A DNA stretch of 64,000 bases from Nitrosomonas sp. (GTDB taxonomy: Bacteria > Pseudomonadota > Gammaproteobacteria > Burkholderiales > Nitrosomonadaceae): assembly GCA_031316255.1 (NCBI GenBank), contig JALDQW010000001.1, positions 1,674,001 through 1,738,000 of the forward strand. Reading direction: 5' to 3'. The notes below the pieces were generated by a model that worked only from the letters and a program-made list of their open reading frames with translations, was not told the DNA's origin and did no database searches. Below, in pieces: positions 38,898-48,060 of the stretch. Both the position numbers and the translations under genes were made by a program. Each line of letters opens with the position of its first letter. Position 1 is the first letter of the stretch.

Positions 38898-41540
38898 GTG
38901 GAAGTATCGAACGGAGCAAGCTACCGTTTTTTTGCACGCTGGGCTGCATTTTCCTATCAAAAGGCCATCTGGATTGTTTTTCTAGCCATTGTCGTTGCAG
39001 GAGTCAGTATTGTTTATACCGCGAATAATCTGGGTGTACATACCGATACCACGGACATGCTTTCTGAGGATGTGCCGTTTCGGGTAAATCACAAGCGTTA
39101 CAAAGAAGCTTTTCCGCAATACGAGGATGCATTGTTATTGGTCGTGGATGCACCTACACCTGAACAAGCGCATGCTGCCGCTAAGCAGTTGACTGTGCAT
39201 CTGCAGTCAGACAATAAACATTTCTATGAAGCGAGTTATCTTAGCGGTGATCCATTCTTTGAGCGAAATGGCCTGCTCTTCAAAAGCATTCCTGAACTGG
39301 AAAAAATAACTGATCGTCTGGCCGCCGCCCAACCTTTGATTGCGCGTTTGGCCGAGAACCCGGCATTGGACACTTTTGCATCAGTGTTGACCGAAGCTGT
39401 AGATGAGATCAGAAATGGCAGAAATCTGGATCTGGAGGCGGTTTTCAATGGTGTCAGTAGTACACTCGCTGCTCGACTTTCCGGTTCGCCCCATGCGTTA
39501 TCTTGGCAAATACTTCTGGACGGCGACAAGCAAGTCGATCAATATCAGGAGCTTATTCTGGCTCGGCCCAAACATGACTACGCGCAGCTGTTTGCTGCCG
39601 AGCAATCTTTGCGGGCGGTTCGCGAAGCAGCAGCAGATATTGGGTTAACGCAGGATGCGCCGGAAAATTTACGTATAACAGGCGAAGCAGCGCTTGCTTA
39701 TGATGAGCTTCACAGTGCCATGCGGGGTGCGCAGGATGCAGGTGTTCTGGCGCTGGTATTGGTCATAGTGGTCTTGCTATTGGCGTTGCGTACTTTCGGT
39801 GCCATTATGACGGTCATGTTCAGTCTTGTTTTAGGGCTTCTGCTGACAGCAGCTTTTGCGACTGCCGCCGTGGGCCATTTGAATCTGATTTCAATTGCTT
39901 TTGCAGTGCTTTATATTGGTCTGGGCGTCGACTATGCCATTCACTTTTTATTGCGGCATGAAGAAACCAGAAGAACCGGTCAGCCAGTTATCAAAACGTT
40001 GTCCACGGCCAGTGGCGATATTGGACGGGCCTTGATGATTTGTGCGGTGACGACTGCTATTGGGTTTTATGCGTTTATACCGACAACGTATGATGGTGTG
40101 GCGGAACTCGGTTTGATTTCCGGCTCAGGGATGGTAATCAGTCTGTTGGTAACATTGACTATCGTACCAGCCTTGCAACGTTTTTTTCCAATAAGGCCGA
40201 TCAAACCGCTTATTTCAATTCGGCCAGTGCATACAGCTCTGGAATGGCCGTTACATGCGCGAAGAAGTGTTTACGTTATTACGGCTGTCGCTGTATTGTT
40301 TTCTGTCATTGTGCTGCCGCAAATCCGGTTCGATTATAACCTGCTCAATCTGAACGATCCTCGCACAGAGTCCGTAGAGACATTCCGAGATTTGCTGGAA
40401 AATGCTGAGGATTCACCCTGGCATATTATTGCGCTCGCAAATGACCGTGTTGAAACCGAAAGGCTTGTGGAACAGTTATCCGGGCTGCCGGAGGTCGATA
40501 AGGTTGTTACAATTCTGGATTTTGTTCCCGGTGATCAGGAAGAAAAAATCCGGTTAATTGAGGAGATGGCGATGACGCTTGGCCCGATTTCGTTTGTACC
40601 GGTCACGCAAAACGAGATTGATGTTCAAGCGCAGCGTAACGCTTTACAGAATTTGTACAATGCGTTAAGTGGTTTTCTCGTTGAACACCCCGCGCATGCT
40701 GCCGCAAACGCTGCGCGTGACTTGCAGGTCTCTTTGACAAACCTGTTGTCACAACTTGATAACTTGAGTGATCGCAACGCGCAGGTGACGCTGTTACATG
40801 CCATTGATCGGGACTTGCTGGAATTGCTGCCGGTGTCGATTCATCGCCTGCAACTCGCACTTGAAGCAACGCCTTTTAGTCAGCAGGACGTTCCTGAATC
40901 AGTCAAAATACACTGGCAAAGCAGCGATGATATCTATCGTATTGCAATTTATCCCACTGAAAATATCAATGATAATGATGCGCTGAAACGATTTGTACGT
41001 GCCGTACAGAAGATCGCGCCCGGTGCTACGGGCGTGCCGGTTATCAGTCTTGAGGCGGGGAAAGCCGTTGTCGATGCATTTATTCATGCTTTCTCACTGG
41101 CGTTGATTGGTGTTGTGGTGGCTTTATTGCTACTACTCAGGAGTGTGAAGTCGACCGTGCTGGTTTTAGTGCCGTTGTTACTGGCGGCGTTGTTTACCGG
41201 CGCAGTAACCGTACTTTTGGATGTGCCATTCAATTTTGCCAATGTGATCGCCTTGCCGCTAATACTCGGCATCGGTATAGATTGCAGCGTGCATATGGTG
41301 CACAGGAGCTGTAATGCCGGAGAAGCGTATGAAAATCTGTTGTATACAAGTACCGCGCGTGCTGTTTTTTATAGCGCGCTAACTACAATGGCTGGATTCG
41401 GCAGCCTGATATTTTCACAACATCAGGGAACGGCCAGTATGGGATTGCTGTTACTTGTTGGCGTAATACTGACTTTGATTTGTGTTTTAGTCATTCTGCC
41501 CGTTCTTTTGCATGCTTCAGCGCATAAAAAAACCGGTTAG
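38898..41540 (+). CDS. hpnN: Hopanoid transporter HpnN (RND/MMPL family)
   Basis: An 880-residue RND-superfamily transporter with two repeats, each with one hydrophobic segment, a large periplasmic loop and then five helices (first N-terminal helix ~22-42; groups at ~285-440 and ~725-875). Segments such as 'IAFAVLYIGLGVDYAIHFL' and 'IALPLILGIGIDCSVHM' carry the conserved GxxxD of the MMPL type. In Rhodopseudomonas, HpnN moves hopanoids to the outer membrane. Translation starts at GTG behind AAAGGA. Confidence 0.92.
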   Translation: MEVSNGASYRFFARWAAFSYQKAIWIVFLAIVVAGVSIVYTANNLGVHTDTTDMLSEDVPFRVNHKRYKEAFPQYEDALLLVVDAPTPEQAHAAAKQLTVHLQSDNKHFYEASYLSGDPFFERNGLLFKSIPELEKITDRLAAAQPLIARLAENPALDTFASVLTEAVDEIRNGRNLDLEAVFNGVSSTLAARLSGSPHALSWQILLDGDKQVDQYQELILARPKHDYAQLFAAEQSLRAVREAAADIGLTQDAPENLRITGEAALAYDELHSAMRGAQDAGVLALVLVIVVLLLALRTFGAIMTVMFSLVLGLLLTAAFATAAVGHLNLISIAFAVLYIGLGVDYAIHFLLRHEETRRTGQPVIKTLSTASGDIGRALMICAVTTAIGFYAFIPTTYDGVAELGLISGSGMVISLLVTLTIVPALQRFFPIRPIKPLISIRPVHTALEWPLHARRSVYVITAVAVLFSVIVLPQIRFDYNLLNLNDPRTESVETFRDLLENAEDSPWHIIALANDRVETERLVEQLSGLPEVDKVVTILDFVPGDQEEKIRLIEEMAMTLGPISFVPVTQNEIDVQAQRNALQNLYNALSGFLVEHPAHAAANAARDLQVSLTNLLSQLDNLSDRNAQVTLLHAIDRDLLELLPVSIHRLQLALEATPFSQQDVPESVKIHWQSSDDIYRIAIYPTENINDNDALKRFVRAVQKIAPGATGVPVISLEAGKAVVDAFIHAFSLALIGVVVALLLLLRSVKSTVLVLVPLLLAALFTGAVTVLLDVPFNFANVIALPLILGIGIDCSVHMVHRSCNAGEAYENLLYTSTARAVFYSALTTMAGFGSLIFSQHQGTASMGLLLLVGVILTLICVLVILPVLLHASAHKKTG

Positions 41541-41570
41541 CGCGTGCCGCAATTCAAATTATGGATTCTT

Positions 41571-42830
41571 TTATATGTTCTTGCGCTCTAGTGCGGCTGC
41601 AAAAAAGCCATCAGTCTGGTGCTCATACGGCGACAATTGAAGATATTTGCCTGTATTCACAGTGATTCCTTGTTCTGTCATTAATTCGGAACAGTTGAGG
41701 ATGTTGAATTCGGAGTTTTTTGACTTGAATTCTTCAATAATTTCCTGATTTTCTTCGGGAAGAAAACTACAGGTTACATAGACCAGTCGTCCGCCTGGTT
41801 TGAGTAGAGCGGCGGCGGCTGACAGAATCGCAGCCTGCTTTTTTCTTAATTCAGCTATGCTTTGAGGTGATTGACGCCATTTGAGATCCGGATTTCGTCG
41901 TAATGTGCCGAAACCACTGCAAGGCGCATCGACAAGCACCCGGTCTATTTTTCTTGATAAACGTTTAACCTTGATGTCATTCTCGTTTGTAATACGCTGA
42001 ATATGCACATTGGATAAGCCCGAGCGTTTCAAGCGCGGTTTTAGATTATTAAGCCGTTTTTCATTAACTTCAAAGGCATATAGTCGACCTTTTGAGTGCA
42101 TCAATGTTCCAAGCAGCAATGTTTTTCCACCTGCTCCGGCACAAAAGTCGACGACCATCTCACCCCGTCTGGGTGCCAGTAAGTAACCCATTAATTGACT
42201 GCCTTCATCTTGTACTTCAATTCTGCCAGACAGGAAAAGTGGATGACGATTAATAGCAGGTTTTTCATGCAGGCGGATGCCGCAAGGCGAAATGGACGTC
42301 GCCTCCGCCTGAATGCCATCTTTCAAGAATGTGTCGAGAACGTGTTCACGTTTTGTTAGAAATGTATTTACGCGTAAATCCAGTGGTGCCGGGTTTTGCA
42401 GAGAAAGTCCCAGTTTAAGAATATCGGCATCATTCATGGAGTGCCTCAGTTTCTCAATTAACCATTCCGGAAATTCTGCCTGAATTGCCATCGGCTGGGC
42501 ATCCATTTTTATTGCTGTTATAGAGGACAACCATTTTATCTCAGACTCGCTGGCCCATCCTTTCAACTGGTTTAAATCAACGTCCTGAAACCGGACCAAG
42601 TAGGCGAGTAACAGCGACCGGGGTGTCGCAGAATCGATAATATGTTCCAGGAACAGTCGGTGGCGCAAAATACCGAATGTTGTTTCCGCAACAAAAGCGC
42701 GATCGTGAACACCAAACTTTGGGTTTTCTCTAAAAAAACGCCTTAGTAACGCATCGGCCGGAAATTCAAGTGGAAGCAATGTGCGTAGGGCGGTGACTGT
42801 TTTATCCAGTTGCGATGGAATCAAATGCAT
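41571..42830 (-). CDS. rsmB: RsmB/NOP-family rRNA cytosine-C5 methyltransferase
   Basis: A 419-residue SAM-dependent m5C methyltransferase that likely modifies 16S rRNA. The SAM site is 'VVDFCAGAGGKTLLLG'. The two catalytic cysteines are in 'DAPCSGFGTLRRNPDLKW' and 'YVTCSFLPEEN'. An N-terminal region (~1-150) comes before the catalytic domain as in RsmB, although it is not a clear NusB fold by eye. It is the last gene of the purM-purN-DUF3108-rsmB unit, 15 bp behind the DUF3108 gene. Confidence 0.88.
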   Translation of the reverse strand: MHLIPSQLDKTVTALRTLLPLEFPADALLRRFFRENPKFGVHDRAFVAETTFGILRHRLFLEHIIDSATPRSLLLAYLVRFQDVDLNQLKGWASESEIKWLSSITAIKMDAQPMAIQAEFPEWLIEKLRHSMNDADILKLGLSLQNPAPLDLRVNTFLTKREHVLDTFLKDGIQAEATSISPCGIRLHEKPAINRHPLFLSGRIEVQDEGSQLMGYLLAPRRGEMVVDFCAGAGGKTLLLGTLMHSKGRLYAFEVNEKRLNNLKPRLKRSGLSNVHIQRITNENDIKVKRLSRKIDRVLVDAPCSGFGTLRRNPDLKWRQSPQSIAELRKKQAAILSAAAALLKPGGRLVYVTCSFLPEENQEIIEEFKSKNSEFNILNCSELMTEQGITVNTGKYLQLSPYEHQTDGFFAAALERKNI

Positions 42831-42845
42831 TTTTTGTGAATTATT

Positions 42846-43619
42846 TTAATGGCTGCAACAAGAATAGTTGTCGATGTTGCCCAAGTCAATGCTGGCAATC
42901 ATTTTATCAACTTCGAGGCCATCTGTTTCAACGGATTGAATACGTACAGGTATCATATGATAACGAGGAGCAAGCCATATTTTTCTTTGCATTTTGTCTT
43001 GTTTTGTATGCAGTTTTGTGAGCAAGATGGTTTCTAATTCACCTAAGGGTGTGTTGAGCTTTTCTTGACTGACCTTAAACTGTATTAACTGTAAACCGCG
43101 TCCATCGGTTACATAGATTTCCAGCAATTCGCCCGGTTGAAGGTTTGCAGGTGATGAGAAAATGAAACTGTACGATAGGCTTAAGCGATCAAGCGTGCCT
43201 GAGGCGAGGGGTTCCACTGTTTCTTTATCTTCATGTCTGAGGGTTAAAGTCTGGTTTTCCCAGTCGAACAGTGCCAGGCTGGGTTTGTTATTTGTGCGCT
43301 GATCAGAGTAATAGGTTGGCTGCAAGCCTTTCTTGGTTACGGTGCCGCGGCTATTTCGAACAATATTGCCGGGCTTGATGACCTTGAAGATACCGGTTGC
43401 CTGTGCATTACTGCTGATGTTAAATGTATGCGTATCACTTTTCTGGCTGATATCGACAATTTCATTCAATTCGCCATGCCCGATGCCGGTATGAACGGTA
43501 TAACTGATATGAATGCGTGCAGGTATTTTATCTGCAATGTTTTCTTCTGTCTTTTTTTCCGCTGCAAGGACTGTATGCTCAATTCCCCAAAACATGAAAA
43601 GTACTAGAAAAAATTTCAT
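42846..43619 (-). CDS. DUF3108 domain-containing exported protein
   Basis: A 257-residue protein with a signal peptide (MKFFLVLFMFWGIEHTVLA) and a beta-rich DUF3108 domain ('ISYTVHTGIGHGELNEI', 'QPTYYSDQRTN', 'PLASGTLDRLSLSY', 'LETILLTKLHT'). DUF3108 proteins are periplasmic and of unknown role, possibly lipid binding. The ATG overlaps the purN stop (ATGA), showing translational coupling and fixing the start at 43619. Confidence 0.85.
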   Translation of the reverse strand: MKFFLVLFMFWGIEHTVLAAEKKTEENIADKIPARIHISYTVHTGIGHGELNEIVDISQKSDTHTFNISSNAQATGIFKVIKPGNIVRNSRGTVTKKGLQPTYYSDQRTNNKPSLALFDWENQTLTLRHEDKETVEPLASGTLDRLSLSYSFIFSSPANLQPGELLEIYVTDGRGLQLIQFKVSQEKLNTPLGELETILLTKLHTKQDKMQRKIWLAPRYHMIPVRIQSVETDGLEVDKMIASIDLGNIDNYSCCSH

Positions 43620-44254
43620 TCCTGCAATCCTGGTGAATAGGCAACCCAATCATGAACACGGGCGTCGTTTACTACTACAGTACGAGCCGAAAGTTTGAGC
43701 TGACCTTGTAGAAACCAGCGAACAGCTTGAGGGTATATACGATGCTCCTGTTGCAACACGCGTTCGGCCAGTGTGTTATCGGTATCATTGGGAAATATTG
43801 GGACGGCTGCTTGAATCACAATAGGGCCATGATCGAGTTTCGGCGTTACAAAATGCACGGTGCAACCGTGAATTTTTACGCCTTCCTGCAATGCACGCTG
43901 GTGTGTCCGCAGACCTGTAAAAGCGGGTAACAATGACGGATGAATATTCATTAGTCTGCCCTGATAACGCAGAACAAAACCGTCAGTGAGAATGCGCATA
44001 AAACCGGCAAGCACGATCAGAACAGGCTGATAACTGTCAATTTCTTCGGCCAATGCTGCATCAAATGTTTCGCGATCAGAAAAAGTGCGGTGATCAATGC
44101 TTGCTGTCTGTATGCCTAATTCTGTTGCTGTTATGAGGCCTTCTGCATTCGGATTGCTGCTGATAACCACGATACGATCGACTGGCAATTTGGCCTTAAG
44201 TAATGCCTGCATATTGCTGCCGCGTCCGGATATCAGAATAACAAGCGTTTTCAT
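43616..44254 (-). CDS. purN: Phosphoribosylglycinamide formyltransferase
   Basis: A 212-residue GART enzyme that uses 10-formyl-THF to formylate GAR in purine synthesis. Motifs are ISGRGSNMQAL (phosphate binding), MNIHPSLLPAF and 'VHFVTPKLDHGP' with the catalytic Asn-His-Asp set. Start at 44254 matches the family's MKTLVILISG opening; the preceding AAGA is a weak site. It follows purM by 22 bp and overlaps the next gene by 4 bp. Confidence 0.95.
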   Translation of the reverse strand: MKTLVILISGRGSNMQALLKAKLPVDRIVVISSNPNAEGLITATELGIQTASIDHRTFSDRETFDAALAEEIDSYQPVLIVLAGFMRILTDGFVLRYQGRLMNIHPSLLPAFTGLRTHQRALQEGVKIHGCTVHFVTPKLDHGPIVIQAAVPIFPNDTDNTLAERVLQQEHRIYPQAVRWFLQGQLKLSARTVVVNDARVHDWVAYSPGLQE

Positions 44255-44276
44255 AACAAATCTTGCAACACTGCGC

Positions 44277-45350
44277 TTAAATAAGGACAACAGCAGGCTG
44301 TTCCGGAGTGTGATGTTTTATTTCGCCCATGTGATAAGCGATTTCTCCGTTCTCTTGCAGACATTTTATGGCGGCTTCTGTCTGATCGGCGGCAACTATC
44401 GCGACCATACCAATACCACAATTAAATACACGGAACATTTCCGCTTCATCCACATTACCCAGTTGTTGCAGCCAGTGAAATAGCGGAAGTATTTCCCAGG
44501 CTTTTTTGTGCAGTACTGCGGCAGTATTGGCCGGTAAAATGCGTGGCAAGTTTTCAACTAAACCACCTCCGGTGATGTGCGCAAGACCTTTAACGGAAAC
44601 CCGTTTTATTAATGTCAGCAACGATTTTGCGTAGATTCTGGTTGGCGCCATTATGGCATCGCTGATGGGTTTGCCATGAAAATCTTGTGATAAATCAATC
44701 CGATTATCGTTGATAATTTTCCGGATCAATGAATAGCCGTTGGAATGTGCGCCATTCGAAGCAAGGCCAATTACAGCATCGCCCGGCTGTATAGTTGAAC
44801 CGTTTATAATCTGGTCTTTTTCAACGACACCCACTGCAAATCCAGCCAGATCATATTCACCCGCAGGATACATATCCGGCATTTCTGCTGTTTCACCGCC
44901 AATCAATGCGCAGCCCGCTTGCTCACAACCGGTGGCGATGCCACTGACAACAGCCGTTGCAGTATCGACATTGAGTTTGCCGCAGGCATAGTAATCAAGA
45001 AAGAACAGCGGTTCAGCCCCAAAAACCAAAATATCATTGACACTCATTGCAACCAGGTCAATACCGATGCTGTCATGCTTGTTCAATTGAAATGCGAGTT
45101 TTAGTTTGGTGCCAACACCGTCGGTGCCGGATACCAGCACCGGATTTTGGTATTTCTTGGAAATCTCAAATAAAGCGCCAAATCCACCGATGCCGGTCAA
45201 TACTTCGGGACGCAAAGTGCGTTTGGCGAAAGGCTTGATGTTGCGTACGAGTCGATCGCCGGCGTCGATATCGACACCGGCATCACGATAGGAAAGCGGC
45301 GCCGTTGAAGAATGCGTTGAACTATTATTGTCAGAATGATGAGTGGTCAC
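44277..45350 (-). CDS. purM: Phosphoribosylaminoimidazole (AIR) synthetase
   Basis: A 357-residue AIR synthetase that closes the imidazole ring from FGAM with ATP. Seen are '[16 protein letters not shown]', '[15 protein letters not shown]', '[26 protein letters not shown]', and '[10 protein letters not shown]', all conserved in PurM. It starts the purMN operon. Confidence 0.96.
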   Translation of the reverse strand: MTTHHSDNNSSTHSSTAPLSYRDAGVDIDAGDRLVRNIKPFAKRTLRPEVLTGIGGFGALFEISKKYQNPVLVSGTDGVGTKLKLAFQLNKHDSIGIDLVAMSVNDILVFGAEPLFFLDYYACGKLNVDTATAVVSGIATGCEQAGCALIGGETAEMPDMYPAGEYDLAGFAVGVVEKDQIINGSTIQPGDAVIGLASNGAHSNGYSLIRKIINDNRIDLSQDFHGKPISDAIMAPTRIYAKSLLTLIKRVSVKGLAHITGGGLVENLPRILPANTAAVLHKKAWEILPLFHWLQQLGNVDEAEMFRVFNCGIGMVAIVAADQTEAAIKCLQENGEIAYHMGEIKHHTPEQPAVVLI

Positions 45351-45588
45351 GTGTTAATTTGCAATTGCAGTATGTATATTTTTATCAGCCGTTATTTTAC
45401 AGCAAATATACCGCGTTCATCTTCTGTTGTTTTAACGCTTTAAATTACCCAAATTTCAAAGATGTGTTTATGGAAGCTTTTCATATTTATTCCTTGCGGT
45501 CTGATCTGTTACCTTAGTTTGTGTAAGATCGCTTGTATTGAGCGATTTTGTAGCTCATTACCCTCAAAACAATGAAAATTATGAATCA

Positions 45589-45921
45589 TCAATGATGGCG
45601 GCCGCCTCGGTGACCACCTCCACGGTGTCCGCCGCGAGAGTGTGAAATTTTACTTCCGAAGTGTCCGTGACCACCTCTGAAATGATTATGACCTCCGCGG
45701 AAGTTATGCCCATGTCCGCTCCGATAGTGTTTATGCCCACCCTGGTAATACCTGTGTCCTCCAGAATACCTTTGATTACCATAAAATGCTGGTTGATACC
45801 CGTAGCTGCTCCTGACACCACTATAATATCCTGCTCCTCCATAATAGGGCGGAGCAACACAGCCGCTGAGTAAAAGTGCAGCAATAACGACAAAAAAGAT
45901 TAAAAATTGTTTTGTATTCAT
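45589..45921 (-). CDS. Gly/His/Tyr-rich lipoprotein
   Basis: A 110-residue lipoprotein with lipobox LLSGC (Cys near residue 21). The mature sequence is low complexity: a Tyr/Gly-rich part, then repeats of GGH/RGGHxH with about 17 histidines to the end (GGRHH). The histidine content suggests metal (Ni, Cu, Zn) binding at the envelope, but the sequence does not prove it. GGAGAG lies 7 bases before the ATG at 45921. Single-gene unit. Confidence 0.75.
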   Translation of the reverse strand: MNTKQFLIFFVVIAALLLSGCVAPPYYGGAGYYSGVRSSYGYQPAFYGNQRYSGGHRYYQGGHKHYRSGHGHNFRGGHNHFRGGHGHFGSKISHSRGGHRGGGHRGGRHH

Positions 45922-46226
45922 GATCACTCTCCTTTATGTTCTATATGAAATCGATGCATTAATTTTTTACTGTTTGTTGTTCATGACTAAAATTTTATGT
46001 TCTTCAAGCTGAATCATGGCTGAACATAAAATGTTTTCTGCGCTAACTGATTTAAGCATTTCGTGTTTGGAGAACTGAGCACTGAATACGGCGTGATATG
46101 CTGTCCATGAACAAAAGTCCAATTGTTACACGGTGCGGTTAATTGATAAATTTGGTCGTCAAGTCTGATAAGCAATCGCCGATTGACTGACGACTGGAAT
46201 TTTTTATAAATCGAATAAGACAGTAT

Positions 46227-47264
46227 ATGGATAAACAGGATATCAATCCGAATTGGGTGAAACAATATAATGCGCCTCAATACGGCAGGCACAAGCCAGG
46301 ATCAAATGATTTGTGTAAGAACAAACACACATCAATAGTAAAAATTACTTTTATCTGGCTTGCCATAGGCCTGACCATTTTGGCCGTTTTCAAAAATTAC
46401 AATCCATTATTGGTTCATTCGAATTTGTCAAGCGAGGTTGAAGCCGGCGTAATTTCATTGACCAGATGTCAGTCACTGCCTGCGCACGGATCGGCTTATG
46501 TGATGGAACCATCATTTATGAAGCGCACTGATGTGCTCTATTCCGGGTTGGAAATACTCAACACACATGATCATCCGATGGTGGTGGTGTTGTCTGACAT
46601 GTCCGGCTCTTTTCAATTTCTAGCGACTTCGGTGGCAATAAATAAAACTGTTCAATTCAGTGTTCCTGTTGGGCAATACGGTATTCAGATTTTTATTGGA
46701 TCAGACTGGTGCAATCTGGAATCAGGATTTTCCGATGGCGCGCATATTTCAGTTGACGGTGGAATTACTATAGAAACTGGACAAACGACCTTGCTGGAAT
46801 TCTATGGTACGGGTCTTAACCCTGTTCAGATTGCGCTTGCGTATAGTACATTTAGTCCACCTGCTAACTTTAGCCAGAAAATACCGCCTTCTGAAGTGAT
46901 TGGTGATGGAGTACTTGAGTTATTGCAGTCATATGATGGCCATTATTTTAGCTCGGGAACTGTAAATGCTGTGCCTGTTGTTTTTATGATTGATACCGGT
47001 GCGACCATCGTCTCTGTTTCTTCAGAGATAGCGGCGCTGGCCGGGATTAAAAAGTGTGCCCCAATTAAAGTTTCAACTGCAAATGGTATTGTCAACGCAT
47101 GTATCGCAAAAGTGGCAGAAGTTACATTTGGAAGCTACCAGATCACCGACATTGATGTAATTGTTTTGCCGAACATGTCCGGAGATGCCTTGTTGGGCAT
47201 GAATGTGTTGCGCAATTTTCGTATCGAGCAGGTGGGGGAAATCATGAGGATATCCTCGCGTTGA
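46227..47264 (+). CDS. Membrane-anchored retropepsin-like aspartic protease
   Basis: A 345-residue protein. Residues ~38-58 form a membrane anchor after a short polar N-terminus. A ~130-residue region of unknown fold with strands and three cysteines follows. The C-terminal ~110 residues are a clan AA retropepsin-like domain with FMIDTGATIVSVS (catalytic D256), 'IVNACIAKVAEVTFG' and 'GDALLGMNVLRNF', as in TIGR02281 proteins. Such domains act as dimers. The substrate is unknown. The ribosome binding site is weak. Confidence 0.82.
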   Translation: MDKQDINPNWVKQYNAPQYGRHKPGSNDLCKNKHTSIVKITFIWLAIGLTILAVFKNYNPLLVHSNLSSEVEAGVISLTRCQSLPAHGSAYVMEPSFMKRTDVLYSGLEILNTHDHPMVVVLSDMSGSFQFLATSVAINKTVQFSVPVGQYGIQIFIGSDWCNLESGFSDGAHISVDGGITIETGQTTLLEFYGTGLNPVQIALAYSTFSPPANFSQKIPPSEVIGDGVLELLQSYDGHYFSSGTVNAVPVVFMIDTGATIVSVSSEIAALAGIKKCAPIKVSTANGIVNACIAKVAEVTFGSYQITDIDVIVLPNMSGDALLGMNVLRNFRIEQVGEIMRISSR

Positions 47265-47290
47265 GAAAAATTTTTCTTAGAGAATGCAAA

Positions 47291-47980
47291 CTAACTTTCA
47301 ATTGTCTGGTTCAAATGATGTAAGACCTTCAGTGGGTACTGCGCGAGCGTGATTGGCCTGCCAATAACGAGATAATCTGCGCCATTACGGATTGCTGCAG
47401 CAGGTGTGGCGATTCGTTTTTGATCATCCAGGCTGTTTTCTTCCAAGCGTATACCAGGCGTGACCAGGTTGAATTCCGGCCTGATGATTTGCCGTAAACT
47501 GCCGACCTCCAAAGCAGAACAAACAACGCCATCAAGTTCGCAATCCTGAGTTAATGTCGCTAAGCGAATCACAATCTCTTCGGGCTTACCTTGCAAACCA
47601 ACATCGTTCAGATCATCCTGATCCATGCTGGTCAGCAATGTAACTGCAATCAGTTTGGCTGTTCCTGCAGGAACCGCTTCACGTGCAGCCTGAAGCATTT
47701 TTCTTCCCCCGAGTGCATGTACATTCATCATCCACACACCCATGTTTGCGGCTGCCTTGCATGCTTTGGCAACGGTATTGGGAATATCATGGAATTTCAA
47801 ATCCAGAAAAACATCAAAACCGTCGCGAATCAGTTTCTCGACCAGATGGGGGCCTGCTGCGGTAAAAAGTTCTTTTCCCACTTTCAGGCGACATAATTTC
47901 GGGTCAAGTTGTGCGGTAAGGTCTAGTGCATGTTCGGCATTGCTGAAATCCAGTGCAACAATAATACGTGATTTTTTCAT
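47291..47980 (-). CDS. pyrF: Orotidine 5'-phosphate decarboxylase
   Basis: A 229-residue OMP decarboxylase that forms UMP in pyrimidine synthesis. The catalytic Lys-Asp-Lys-Asp array is visible in 'LKVGKELF' and 'FLDLKFHDIPNT', and the phosphate-binding 'GADYLVIGRPIT' lies near the C-terminus. Normal length. Convergent with the retropepsin gene. Confidence 0.96.
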   Translation of the reverse strand: MKKSRIIVALDFSNAEHALDLTAQLDPKLCRLKVGKELFTAAGPHLVEKLIRDGFDVFLDLKFHDIPNTVAKACKAAANMGVWMMNVHALGGRKMLQAAREAVPAGTAKLIAVTLLTSMDQDDLNDVGLQGKPEEIVIRLATLTQDCELDGVVCSALEVGSLRQIIRPEFNLVTPGIRLEENSLDDQKRIATPAAAIRNGADYLVIGRPITLAQYPLKVLHHLNQTIES

Positions 47981-48060
47981 GATCGGAGATAATAAACGAT
48001 ACTGCTAATACAAAAAGGCGTTGAAGAAATAGTGCATTATAAAGTTTCGTGCAATATTGT

